Position numbers and translations under genes: made by a program. Under the pieces are notes generated by a model. The model saw nothing but the letters and a program-made list of their open reading frames with translations, did no database searches and was not told the origin of the DNA. 12,008 nucleotides of DNA from Alphaproteobacteria bacterium (GTDB lineage Bacteria; Pseudomonadota; Alphaproteobacteria; UBA6615), in NCBI GenBank assembly GCA_030831135.1, contig JAURLR010000220.1, forward strand, positions 1 to 12,008. Reading direction: 5' to 3'. Of the stretch, positions 1-6,587 are shown in pieces; position 1 is the stretch's first letter; each line of letters begins with the position of its first letter.

Positions 1-816
1 AAGACTTCGATCATCTTCAATCAGAGTCAGGTCTCGGCCCACGCCGAACTGGCCTGGATTTTCAACTGCGTGGCCCGGGTCGGGTGGTTGTCGCGGATGA
101 CCCAGTTCAAGGAAAAGGCGGGCAAGCATCGCGAGAATGCGAGCGTCGGGTTGTATGTCTATCCGAACCTGATGGCGGCAGATATCCTGTCCTACAAGGC
201 GACCCATGTGCCCGTGGGCGAGGACCAGAAGCAGCATCTCGAGCTGACACGCGACATCGCGATCAAGTTCAACAACGATTTCGGCACTGATTTTTTCCCC
301 GTGGTCGAGCCGCTGATCTTTGGCGAAGCGACCCGCGTGATGTCTTTGCGTGATGGCAGCAAGAAGATGTCCAAGTCCGACCCGTCGGAGTATTCACGCA
401 TCAACCTGACCGATGGTGCCGATGATATCGCCAACAAGGTGCGCAAGGCCAAGACCGATCCTGGCGAATTGCCGGGCCTCGAGGCGCTTGATGAAGACGG
501 CCAGCGTGTGCGCAAGGATGCGGTGACGGAACGGCCCGAGGCGTTCAACCTGCTCTCGATCTATGCCGCGCTTTCCGGCCAGTCGATGCCGACCACGCTC
601 GAACAATTCGCCGGTCAGCAGTTCAGCGGTTTCAAGAATGAACTGGTCGACATGTCGGTGGAAAAACTGGGGCCGATCGGGGCGGAGATGCAGCGCCTGA
701 TGGCGGATCCCGGGCATGTGGATGCGATCCTCGCCGATGGTGCCGAACGCGCAGCCGCGCTCGCCGAACCGATCATCCGCGAGGTTCATGAGATCGTCGG
801 TTTTATCGGTTCGTAA
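1..816 (+). CDS. trpS: Tryptophan--tRNA ligase, 5'-truncated by the window edge
   Basis: This is the C-terminal part of cytoplasmic tryptophanyl-tRNA synthetase, a class I enzyme that charges tRNA-Trp using ATP. The frame is open from base 1, and the first residues ([20 protein letters not shown]) match the family's interior, so the true start and the HIGH-type signature lie upstream of the window. Visible family signatures are SRMTQFKEK, the tryptophan/ATP-site stretch [17 protein letters not shown], and the catalytic KMSKS loop at 364-378, followed by DPSEYSRI. The C-terminal helical region is intact and ends with TAA at 814-816. About 271 residues are present, as expected if roughly 70-80 are missing. 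The 3' end overlaps the convergent cyclase gene by 14 bp, leaving no room for a dedicated terminator. Identity is secure; only the 5' boundary is unknown. Confidence 0.97.
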   Translation, partial: KTSIIFNQSQVSAHAELAWIFNCVARVGWLSRMTQFKEKAGKHRENASVGLYVYPNLMAADILSYKATHVPVGEDQKQHLELTRDIAIKFNNDFGTDFFPVVEPLIFGEATRVMSLRDGSKKMSKSDPSEYSRINLTDGADDIANKVRKAKTDPGELPGLEALDEDGQRVRKDAVTERPEAFNLLSIYAALSGQSMPTTLEQFAGQQFSGFKNELVDMSVEKLGPIGAEMQRLMADPGHVDAILADGAERAAALAEPIIREVHEIVGFIGS

Positions 817-2062
817 CCGGGCCGGGCCGGTCGGGAACGGCGAAGATTTCCTGCGGCTCGCGGACGCCGCGAAGCACCTGAAAGCCAAGCGATTCCAGCT
901 TCTCGCCCGCGACCTCGGCGACACTGTGCGATGCCAGAACCTTGCGCGACAGGGTTTTGCAGAGCGCCTCGATCCGTGCGGTCTGGTTGACTGCGGGGCC
1001 GATGACCGTGAAATCGAGACGGTCAGGCGCGCCGATATTGCCATAGACGACTTCCCCGAGATTCAACGCGATGCCGTAATCGATCTCGGCCAGTCGCTTT
1101 TCTCGCCGTGTCGAATTGCCGGCCGCGATACTGCGGCGGGTGTCCCGTGCGGCGGCCAGGGCCGCATCGGCAGCCTTGCCGGGGCTTTGGAAATTCGCGA
1201 TGGGGAAAATCGCGAGGACGGAATCGCCCATGAATTTCAGGACTTCCCCCTCGTGCTGCTTGATCGCGCCCACCACCCGCTCGAAGTGATCATTGAGAAT
1301 GCCCAGCACGACCGGTGGCGCAAAACTGTCCGAGATCCGGGTGAATCCCCGCAGGTCGGAAATCCAGATCACGGCTTCGATGGTTTCGTTCACACCACGA
1401 TAGATTTCCCCGTCGAGTACACGCATCCCTGCGCTGTGGCCCAGATAGGTGTCCATGAGGTTGCGCGAGATCGTGCGTATGGCGAGGATTTCGAGAACCA
1501 GTGAGAAGGTCGGCATGAGCTGCGCGATCCGTGCAATCTGCTCGTCACTGAATCCGTTCGGGTCACGTGTTGCCCAGGAGCAGGCATAGGATCGTCCGTC
1601 GGAAAACGGCACGGGGAGAACGAGGTAGTCGGTGATTCCTTCGCCATCCAGGTCTTCGAGAATGGGGAAGTCCCGCGGGCAGTCGGGATCGAGCAGGCGG
1701 CGGCGGATCCCCGGCGAGCCTTCGAATATCTGCCGCACCGGGCTGCGCTGATAGGATTCGCGTGATTGCGATTGATGGTCGCGCGTGAACTCATCCATCA
1801 CGCCTGTCTCGCCATTCCAGATATATCCGGCCACCGCAATCTGGGGATGGAGGGTCCGCACGATCACGCTCAGGCGCGCCAGCGGCAGGCCACAGGCCTG
1901 GAACCGCGTCCCGACTTCATGGATCAGCCGTGAAATTGACCCGGTTGAACGCCCGAAATTTTCCGTCCAGTCGTGGACCGGACAGTCGTAATTGGCCGCC
2001 GGAAACGCCGTGGGCGCGAGCGGAGACATGCGGCTTTCGGGCACAGGTGTTTCGATATCCAC
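803..2062 (-). CDS. Class III adenylate cyclase with N-terminal GAF-like sensor region
   Basis: This 419-residue soluble nucleotidyl cyclase makes cAMP from ATP by inference from its active site. The C-terminal catalytic domain (about residues 228-395) has the full class III set: metal-binding Asp236 in WISDLRGFT and Asp280 in KFMGDS, adenine-selecting Lys276 and Asp350 (LDFTVIG), and transition-state Asn359 and Arg363 (VNQTARIE). The Lys/Asp pair favours ATP over GTP. Residues about 30-205 have a GAF-like look, including [12 protein letters not shown] near the end, but I cannot name their ligand. The linker [18 protein letters not shown] is typical of alphaproteobacterial cyclases of this architecture. 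No membrane segment is seen. The chosen start is GTG at 2062, preceded by GGAAAG; ATG at 2029 (Met12) is possible but has a poorer ribosome site. A 9-bp inverted repeat lies 17 bp upstream of the start. The 3' end overlaps trpS. Confidence 0.93.
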   Translation of the reverse strand: MDIETPVPESRMSPLAPTAFPAANYDCPVHDWTENFGRSTGSISRLIHEVGTRFQACGLPLARLSVIVRTLHPQIAVAGYIWNGETGVMDEFTRDHQSQSRESYQRSPVRQIFEGSPGIRRRLLDPDCPRDFPILEDLDGEGITDYLVLPVPFSDGRSYACSWATRDPNGFSDEQIARIAQLMPTFSLVLEILAIRTISRNLMDTYLGHSAGMRVLDGEIYRGVNETIEAVIWISDLRGFTRISDSFAPPVVLGILNDHFERVVGAIKQHEGEVLKFMGDSVLAIFPIANFQSPGKAADAALAAARDTRRSIAAGNSTRREKRLAEIDYGIALNLGEVVYGNIGAPDRLDFTVIGPAVNQTARIEALCKTLSRKVLASHSVAEVAGEKLESLGFQVLRGVREPQEIFAVPDRPGPVTNR

Positions 2063-2079
2063 AGGGCTTTCCGTCGATC

Positions 2080-2102
2080 AACACGGTCGGTCTGACCGTG
2101 TT
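2080..2102. repeat. 9-bp perfect inverted repeat in the cyclase leader
   Basis: AACACGGTC (2080-2088) and GACCGTGTT (2094-2102) are exact reverse complements separated by 5 bp. An overlapping odd palindrome, CGGTC-T-GACCG, covers 2088-2098. The repeat ends 17 bp before the cyclase start codon and just upstream of its GGAAAG ribosome site. It could be a dimeric repressor operator or an mRNA hairpin affecting ribosome access. Neither strand has a T-run after it, so it is not an intrinsic terminator. Confidence 0.6.
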
Positions 2103-2154
2103 TGAGCGGGAAACATAGGATTATCGGTTCGGATTGGCCACATATGCGGGTTTG

Positions 2155-2184
2155 CGTTAACCAAATCCCCAATTCCGTTAACCA
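2155..2184 (+). repeat. Direct repeat CGTTAACCA x2, CtrA half-site-like
   Basis: The 9-mer CGTTAACCA occurs at 2155-2163 and 2176-2184, with starts exactly 21 bp apart, about two helical turns. Each contains the palindrome GTTAAC, which recurs at 2287-2292. TTAAC is the core of the alphaproteobacterial CtrA half-site, but neither copy forms the full TTAA-N7-TTAA arrangement. Same-face spacing suggests binding by a dimer or two adjacent proteins; the identity of the binder is inference. Confidence 0.4.
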
Positions 2185-2365
2185 TAGAGCCCTGATTTTG
2201 AGCTTGATTTCTTGAGAATTCGGCCCAAATTTCCATCAAGTGAATCTTGGCGTCGGGAAATTCGTTATCGGATCCCGGCAGCAAGGGTTAACAGGGACAT
2301 TGGTGGCAGTGGGCAAAGCGCCGGCTGCCACAGGTTCAGGCATCAAACGACAAGCGAGGTTCGGA

Positions 2366-2920
2366 ATGTTCATTCAGACCGAAGAGACACCAAACCCGGT
2401 CACGTTGAAATTTCTGCCCGGCCGCGACGTGATGGAAGCTGGCACAGCCGATTTCCCCAATCGCGACACGGCTGCGGATTCACCCCTGGCCCAGCGCCTG
2501 TTCGCCGTGCCCGAAGTTGCTGCTGTTTTTCTGGGTGGCGATTTCGTGACCGTCACAAAGGTTCCCGATGCGGACTGGCAGGTTCTCAAGCCCGCCATTC
2601 TCGGCGCGATCATGGAGCACTTCACATCGGGCGACCCGGTCATGAGCAAGGCAGCCGGCCCTGCGCATGCGGCCGGTGATGGCCAGAACGACGAAGTCGT
2701 TTCCCAGATCGTCGAACTCCTCGACACCCGTGTGCGGCCAGCTGTCGCCATGGATGGCGGCGATATCGTGTTCCATGGTTTCGAGAAGGGCGTTGTCTTT
2801 CTGACGATGCAGGGGGCTTGCGCCGGTTGCCCAAGTTCTACGGCCACCCTGAAGATGGGGATCGAGAATCTGCTCCGTCATTACATCCCGGAAGTTGAAG
2901 AGGTTCAGGCCGTCGCCTGA
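2366..2920 (+). CDS. nfuA: Nfu-type iron-sulfur cluster carrier protein
   Basis: This 184-residue protein belongs to the Nfu family, which carries and delivers Fe-S clusters to target apoproteins such as lipoyl synthase and respiratory enzymes. Residues 1-90 form the Nfu N-terminal domain, beginning with the hallmark FIQTEETPNPVTLKFLPG. Residues about 108-178 form the NifU C-terminal domain, with the signature VAMDGGDIVFHGFE and the cluster-binding CxxC at Cys152 and Cys155 (ACAGCPSS). A short Ala/Gly-rich linker joins the two. Length and domain order are those of alphaproteobacterial and mitochondrial NFU1 proteins. The ATG at 2366 is chosen because homology begins there and GAGG lies 6 bp upstream; the longer frame from 2240 adds unrelated sequence. 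The gene stands alone, with regulatory-looking DNA on both sides. Confidence 0.96.
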   Translation: MFIQTEETPNPVTLKFLPGRDVMEAGTADFPNRDTAADSPLAQRLFAVPEVAAVFLGGDFVTVTKVPDADWQVLKPAILGAIMEHFTSGDPVMSKAAGPAHAAGDGQNDEVVSQIVELLDTRVRPAVAMDGGDIVFHGFEKGVVFLTMQGACAGCPSSTATLKMGIENLLRHYIPEVEEVQAVA

Positions 2921-2952
2921 CCGCTGTTTTCAGATCGATTGAGGTTGAACAC

Positions 2953-2978
2953 GCAAGCCATCAAAAAGAGTGGCTTGC
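2953..2978 (+). terminator. 8-bp stem-loop after nfuA, possible terminator
   Basis: GCAAGCCA (2953-2960) pairs perfectly with TGGCTTGC (2971-2978) around a 10-nt A-rich loop, 32 nt after the nfuA stop. No continuous U-tract follows directly; the nearest T-rich run, CTTTCTT, begins 14 nt later. It may be a weak or Rho-assisted 3' end for nfuA, or an operator, as it lies only 7 bp upstream of the CtrA-type box. Confidence 0.4.
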
Positions 2979-2985
2979 CGAACAG

Positions 2986-3001
2986 TTAAAACTTTCTTAA
3001 C
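2986..3001 (+). promoter_or_regulatory. CtrA-type box TTAA-N7-TTAAC upstream of the bax-like gene
   Basis: The sequence TTAA (2986-2989), seven bases, then TTAAC (2997-3001) is an exact match to the canonical CtrA recognition sequence described in Caulobacter. The centre is about 55 bp before the ATG of the glucosaminidase gene, a workable place for a -35-overlapping activator site. The outer bases also make a GTTAA/TTAAC inverted repeat. Binding by CtrA is inference, since the regulator's gene is not in the window. Confidence 0.5.
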
Positions 3002-3048
3002 AATCGTCATGCTCCTGGCCTGCGGCACAAGCGGGGGAGTGTGTCGAA

Positions 3049-4059
3049 ATGCAGGGTGGCTTCATCTTCTTACGAGACTACAAACGCGCAGCGCTCGCGC
3101 TGATGGGACTCAGTGTCATTGCCTTGTACGGGGCCGCGATCGCATATCCGGTGGATCGCCCCGAGCGGGCAGACCGGGACTGGACGGCGCTGCCGCAGGT
3201 CGCGCCCGAGGCTGCTCTCGTGCGCGCCGAGAAGCTTGATGATTCGATGGTCGCGGTGTCCTCGGTTGCCGAGTTGCGTCAGACCCTTGCCGCCATTGCG
3301 TTTGAACTCAAGCCGGTGCGCCGGGGCAATGCACGGGTGCCGCGGCTGTTTGTGGAAAGCCTGCCTGAAGATTTTGACAGCCGCATGGTTGTCGAACAGC
3401 GCAAGAAAGCCTTCATCCGGACCATGCTGCCGCTGATCCTCAAGGCCAATGAGGAAGTGCGCGATGAGCGCCGGTGGCTGATCGTACTGGAGGAGCAGAT
3501 TTCCTCCGGCCGCGAAATTTCGGAAGCCTCCCAAGCATGGCTTGAGGACCTCGCCGACAAATACCGGACCGCACCGAACGATTTCAGCAGCCTGTTGCGC
3601 CGCGTGGACACGGTGTCGCCGACACTCGCGCTTGCGCAGGCGATCGAGGAAAGTGGTTGGGGCCGGTCCCGGTTTGCCCGCCACGGGAATGCGCTTTACG
3701 GCCAGCGCGCCTGGAGCAAGGGTGCGGGGTTCGTGCCCGATGCGCGCGCCGAGGGCGAGAAGTTCGAGGTCCGTGCCTTCGACACGCTGCTCGACAGTGT
3801 TCGCAGCTATGTCGTGAACCTCAATCGCCACCATGCCTATGATGATTACCGGGCCGCACGGGCCACGATGCGCGCCGAGGAAACCGAACTCGATGGCGAG
3901 GCGCTGGCGGCCACGCTGATCAATTATTCCGAGCGCCGCGAGGCCTATGTGGAAACCCTGACAGGCCTGATTCGGAGCAATCGCCTCGATCAGTTCGAAA
4001 CGGTCCAGTTGTCGAGCGAACCTGTTGCGGTCGAGGATATCCTGGTCGCTTCGCGCTAG
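3049..4059 (+). CDS. Bax-like membrane-anchored glucosaminidase (peptidoglycan hydrolase)
   Basis: This 336-residue protein resembles the Bax/FlgJ-C-type beta-N-acetylglucosaminidase family, which cleaves peptidoglycan glycan strands. Residues 12-33 form a single hydrophobic segment after a short basic N-terminus, predicting an inner-membrane anchor or uncleaved signal with the enzyme in the periplasm. The catalytic region, about residues 185-310, contains the hallmark SPTLALAQAIEESGWGRSRF, with the catalytic glutamate at 200 or 201, followed by HGNALYGQRAW and a late INYSERREAYVETL. Residues 45-180 are a helical region that aligns in style with the Bax N-terminal part. The ATG at 3049 is supported by GGGGGAG 9 bp upstream. 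The gene sits behind a CtrA-type box and ends 20 bp from a convergent deacetylase gene. Family assignment is firm; the exact bond cut is inference. Confidence 0.85.
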   Translation: MQGGFIFLRDYKRAALALMGLSVIALYGAAIAYPVDRPERADRDWTALPQVAPEAALVRAEKLDDSMVAVSSVAELRQTLAAIAFELKPVRRGNARVPRLFVESLPEDFDSRMVVEQRKKAFIRTMLPLILKANEEVRDERRWLIVLEEQISSGREISEASQAWLEDLADKYRTAPNDFSSLLRRVDTVSPTLALAQAIEESGWGRSRFARHGNALYGQRAWSKGAGFVPDARAEGEKFEVRAFDTLLDSVRSYVVNLNRHHAYDDYRAARATMRAEETELDGEALAATLINYSERREAYVETLTGLIRSNRLDQFETVQLSSEPVAVEDILVASR

Positions 4060-4079
4060 CGCCGCGCGTCACCAAACGT

Positions 4080-5144
4080 TCAGCTTCGGGGGACGTAGTA
4101 GAGCATTCCCAGCCAGCGCCACCGGTTGTCCGGTCCCAGCGCGGTGCAGTTGATGCGCGCGCGCCCGGCGGAGAACGGGCCATTCATGCGCACCTCGATG
4201 CGCGGCCCGAGTTGCTCGACCTTCACCTTGCCCTGATCGGCCGCGTAACAGGCCAGACCGCTCAGGCTTTCCGACATGTCCGTTCGGGTAAACCCGAACA
4301 GGGGCGGATTGACCGTTAGGGTCGGGTCCTTCGGGCTGATGTCGGTGTGCGGAATGGGGCGTGCATTGGTCACCAGACGGAAACGGTCCATGTTCCCGAA
4401 GGCTTCGGTCAGTGCGAACCGGGGCATGTAGAACGGGTCGGATGAGGCGTCGAGGGGTGCTGAATGCTGGCCGAAAGCCGCCTCATGGCCTTGCGCGCGC
4501 ACCAGGTCCTGAACGGCAAGGCTCGCCTCGCCGAAGGGATAGGCAAACAGCGTCGGGACCGAACCCAGCTCTTCCACATAACGCGCATTCGCGCGCGCCA
4601 TGTCCTCCTGGTTCCGGGCTTGCGTGTTGGCGGGCATGTGAAGATGGGTTGCCGTGTGGGCGCCGATTGTCACTCCGGCATCGCGCATCTCGCGAATCTG
4701 ATCCCATGACATGGACCCGGAAAACCCCCTGTCGACGGGGTCGGTGGAGATGAACACCGTAAACGGCAGGCCTGCCGCCTGCAGGCGTGGAAAAGCTTCG
4801 GCGTAGATGGACAGATAGCCATCATCCACGGTGATGCCCACCGTGCGGTCCGGCAGTTCCCGCCCCTCGCGGATTGCGGCCACGATCTCGGTGACCGGTA
4901 ATACCGTGTAGGGCCCCGATGCGAGCTCCGCGATATGGGCGTCAAACTGCTCAAGGCGGATATTTGTGGAGGGAAAACTGTTCTCACCAAACCGGTGATA
5001 CATCAGGATCGCTGCGGAATCTGCGGCGTGTAAGGGGTTTGGGCTGGTGACCCACAGGGCAGCAGCCAGCGCACAGACACCGAGATGTCTCATATGGTTT
5101 CGTAGTCGATGGGTCATACGCGCGCGGACCGATTTGTTTTTCAC
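4080..5144 (-). CDS. Exported polysaccharide deacetylase (NodB-like)
   Basis: This 354-residue periplasmic or secreted carbohydrate esterase 4-type protein is expected to remove acetyl groups from N-acetylated sugars in peptidoglycan or an exopolysaccharide. The start is GTG at 5144, preceded by GGAAGG (5153-5158) at 8-bp spacing. The result is a basic N-region and a hydrophobic core ending near LHAADSA, residue about 41: a classical signal peptide. NodB motifs are MYHRFGE, TVDDG with Asp107 and metal-ligand Asp108, GAHTATH with His163 and His167, and AYPFGE at about 201-206. Residues about 265-354 form an extra C-terminal domain that I do not recognise, with two cysteines (Cys299, Cys333) able to form a disulfide. 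It lies 104 bp downstream of the co-oriented dipeptidase gene, probably in one operon. An upstream extension of the frame overlapping that gene is discarded. The substrate is unknown. Confidence 0.88.
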   Translation of the reverse strand: MKNKSVRARMTHRLRNHMRHLGVCALAAALWVTSPNPLHAADSAAILMYHRFGENSFPSTNIRLEQFDAHIAELASGPYTVLPVTEIVAAIREGRELPDRTVGITVDDGYLSIYAEAFPRLQAAGLPFTVFISTDPVDRGFSGSMSWDQIREMRDAGVTIGAHTATHLHMPANTQARNQEDMARANARYVEELGSVPTLFAYPFGEASLAVQDLVRAQGHEAAFGQHSAPLDASSDPFYMPRFALTEAFGNMDRFRLVTNARPIPHTDISPKDPTLTVNPPLFGFTRTDMSESLSGLACYAADQGKVKVEQLGPRIEVRMNGPFSAGRARINCTALGPDNRWRWLGMLYYVPRS

Positions 5145-5248
5145 CGCATTTTCCTTCCAACAGATGACAGGATCAGACTGGCTCAAATGTTGCGCGAAGG
5201 TTACCTTTGGCGGGATTTGCGCCGCAAGGTCGGTGATCCAACTGATTT

Positions 5249-5803
5249 TCACGTCATCATCGGTTTGGGCAGCTCGCGATCTTCGACCAGAGGGTAGGTC
5301 CGCGGCTCGAACAACTGGTAGTGCCACCATTCCTTGGAATAGAAATCCCACCCTGCCGTGGACATGATGCCGAGCAACAGCAAACGGTTTCGCTGGGCGG
5401 CGAGCGGGATGTCGCCGTCACCATGGAAGGAGCGCGGGGTAAAGGCGTCAAAAGCCGTACCCATGTCGAGCGCCTGTCCATCCCCATCCAGCAGCGTCAG
5501 ATCGACGGCAACCCCGCGACTGTGTGGCGAGCCGCGGCGCGGATCGGCAAGAAAATCGGGGTCGGGTGTGTGGTTCCACAAGACCCACTGCGCTTCACTG
5601 GGGCGCAGCGCGTCAAAGATCAGGAAGTGGAGCCCCTGCCGGGCGGCCAGTTCGGCGGCATGTTCAAGTTTCTCCGCAGCGGCCGGGTGCAGGAAGCAAT
5701 GGGAATTTCGGTATACCGGCGTACCGGTAAAGTTTTCGGCTGTGCCATAGGCAAGCGCGATCTCGACGCCATAGGTGCCCGGCTCGATCTCGACATAGGT
5801 CAT
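5249..5803 (-). CDS. ddpX: D-alanyl-D-alanine dipeptidase, VanX/DdpX family
   Basis: This 184-residue zinc metallopeptidase of the M15D (VanX) family hydrolyses the dipeptide D-Ala-D-Ala. Visible active-site elements are Arg67 in FDALRP (transition-state arginine), His94 and Asp101 in SPHSRGVAVDLT (zinc ligands, SxHxxGxAxD), and Glu158 with His161 in EWWHYQL (catalytic base and third zinc ligand). Length is typical of the family. No signal peptide is seen, so it is probably cytoplasmic, where it would salvage D-alanine from cell-wall turnover or limit D-Ala-D-Ala pools. No VanH/VanA/VanS/VanR genes are nearby, so glycopeptide resistance is not supported. The ATG at 5803 has AAGGA about 7 bp upstream. 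It is the first gene of a likely two-gene operon with the deacetylase and is divergent from tsaB. The symbol follows the Gram-negative homologue. Confidence 0.9.
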   Translation of the reverse strand: MTYVEIEPGTYGVEIALAYGTAENFTGTPVYRNSHCFLHPAAAEKLEHAAELAARQGLHFLIFDALRPSEAQWVLWNHTPDPDFLADPRRGSPHSRGVAVDLTLLDGDGQALDMGTAFDAFTPRSFHGDGDIPLAAQRNRLLLLGIMSTAGWDFYSKEWWHYQLFEPRTYPLVEDRELPKPMMT

Positions 5804-5885
5804 CCCAAAATCCTTTGCGGCCCAGCTTTGCGGTTCGGATTGTGCGATGCTAGAGCCTCGCGTTGATTCGCTGAAACGGGCTGAT
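5804..5885. promoter_or_regulatory. Divergent promoter region between ddpX and tsaB
   Basis: These 82 bp separate two divergent starts and must carry both promoters unless one lies inside a gene. The ddpX ribosome site (AAGGA) is at its left end. A weak rightward candidate is TTGCGG (5828-5833), 17 bp, then TAGAGC (5851-5856). If real, it would place transcription initiation after the alternative ATG at 5847 and so favour the tsaB start at 5886. The match to sigma-70 is poor and the call is tentative. Confidence 0.3.
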
Positions 5886-6587
5886 ATGGGACCACCAACG
5901 AAAACGACGGTACTGGCACTCGATGCCGCAGGCAGTGCGTGCTCTGCGGCCCTTTGGCATGAGGGCGCGCTTGTGGCGCGTCGCTCGGACGCGATGAACC
6001 GGGGCCATGCCGAGGCGCTGATGCCGATGGTGGAGGATGTGGTCCGTGGCTATGGCTATCAGTCTCTCGATCTGATTTGCGTGGGTGTCGGACCGGGTGG
6101 CTATACCGGGCTGCGGATTGCGCTTGCTGCGGCGCGGGGGCTGGGACTGGCCACCGGCTTGCCGATGCTGGGGATTGCCAATCCTGATATTCATCAGCGA
6201 ATGGCCCGGCGTCTTTGCCCGGACGGAATGGTCGGGGTGGTGCTGGAAACGCGGCGCGCGGATTTCTACGTTCAGATCTTTGCCCAGGACGGCACGGCAC
6301 TGGATACACCTGCTGTGCTTTCGTCCGCGCAGACAGTCGAGTTGTTTGTGCAAACCGCTTCGCCGCTGGTGATTGCGGGGGATGCGGTTGTGCGGTTTGC
6401 GGCTTCGGCATCGGATCTGCCCCCGAGCTGGACCTTGCTGAATCCGCAGCACGCCGATGCCGGCGTACTTGCCGAGCTGGGTGCCGAACGTGCCGCCCAA
6501 GCCTCACATATACCGCCACAGCCGCTTTATCTGCGTGCCCCCGACACCTCACCGCCCGCAGCCGACAAACAACGGCTTCGGGGATGA
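5886..6587 (+). CDS. tsaB: tRNA threonylcarbamoyladenosine biosynthesis protein TsaB
   Basis: This 233-residue TsaB (YeaZ) is the inactive ASKHA-fold paralogue of TsaD. It scaffolds the TsaB-TsaD-TsaE complex that installs the t6A modification at position 37 of ANN-decoding tRNAs. The N-terminus TTVLALDAAGSACSAALW matches the family start, NRGHAEALMPMVEDV follows, and the most conserved stretch, VGVGPGGYTGLRIALAAARG, is at about residues 67-85. ATG at 5886 is preferred because family homology begins immediately after it; an in-frame ATG at 5847 would add 13 unmatched residues. The 3' end overlaps rimI by four bases (ATGA), indicating translational coupling. tsaB-rimI adjacency is a widespread bacterial arrangement and supports both calls. 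Confidence 0.94.
   Translation: MGPPTKTTVLALDAAGSACSAALWHEGALVARRSDAMNRGHAEALMPMVEDVVRGYGYQSLDLICVGVGPGGYTGLRIALAAARGLGLATGLPMLGIANPDIHQRMARRLCPDGMVGVVLETRRADFYVQIFAQDGTALDTPAVLSSAQTVELFVQTASPLVIAGDAVVRFAASASDLPPSWTLLNPQHADAGVLAELGAERAAQASHIPPQPLYLRAPDTSPPAADKQRLRG

Larger units (their letters stand above)
2063..2365. other. Divergent intergenic region between the cyclase gene and nfuA
   Basis: This 303-bp non-coding region must hold the promoters for the cyclase gene (leftward) and nfuA (rightward). It is more AT-rich than its flanks in 2105-2270. It contains a 9-bp inverted repeat at 2080-2102, two copies of CGTTAACCA 21 bp apart (2155-2163 and 2176-2184), a third GTTAAC at 2287-2292, and a GANTC site (GAATC, 2242-2246). 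An open frame from 2240 reads into nfuA, but its first 42 codons do not match the Nfu family, so I treat them as untranslated leader. I see no convincing sigma-70 promoter and no RNA gene. Confidence 0.6.

Noticed and set aside
716..1504. Long plus-strand open frame opposite the cyclase gene
   Set aside because: It is antisense to a gene with a complete set of cyclase motifs and shows no recognisable domain; long shadows are common at this GC content.
2240..2365. N-terminal extension of nfuA by 42 codons
   Set aside because: The added residues do not resemble the Nfu family, whose conserved start is FIQTEETPNP, and the ATG at 2366 has a good GAGG ribosome site.
2970..3239. Open frame of 89 codons overlapping the start of the bax-like gene
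   Set aside because: It is out of frame with a well-supported gene, starts inside an inverted-repeat arm, and its composition is typical of a shadow frame.
5197..5207. Short odd palindrome AAGGT-T-ACCTT between ddpX and the deacetylase gene
   Set aside because: A single 5-bp-armed palindrome within an operon gap is likely by chance and has no supporting context.
5145..5351. N-terminal extension of the deacetylase into ddpX
   Set aside because: It would bury the signal peptide internally and overlap the dipeptidase gene by 103 bp. GTG at 5144 has GGAAGG at ideal spacing and gives a proper signal peptide.
5249..5803. Glycopeptide (vancomycin) resistance gene
   Set aside because: The protein has VanX family motifs, but no VanH, VanA-type ligase or VanRS genes are present. 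Chromosomal DdpX-type enzymes in Gram-negatives serve D-Ala metabolism.
6215..6583. Extension of rimI upstream through tsaB
   Set aside because: The extension is in another frame over conserved tsaB sequence, while the ATGA overlap start at 6584 gives a normal-length RimI.
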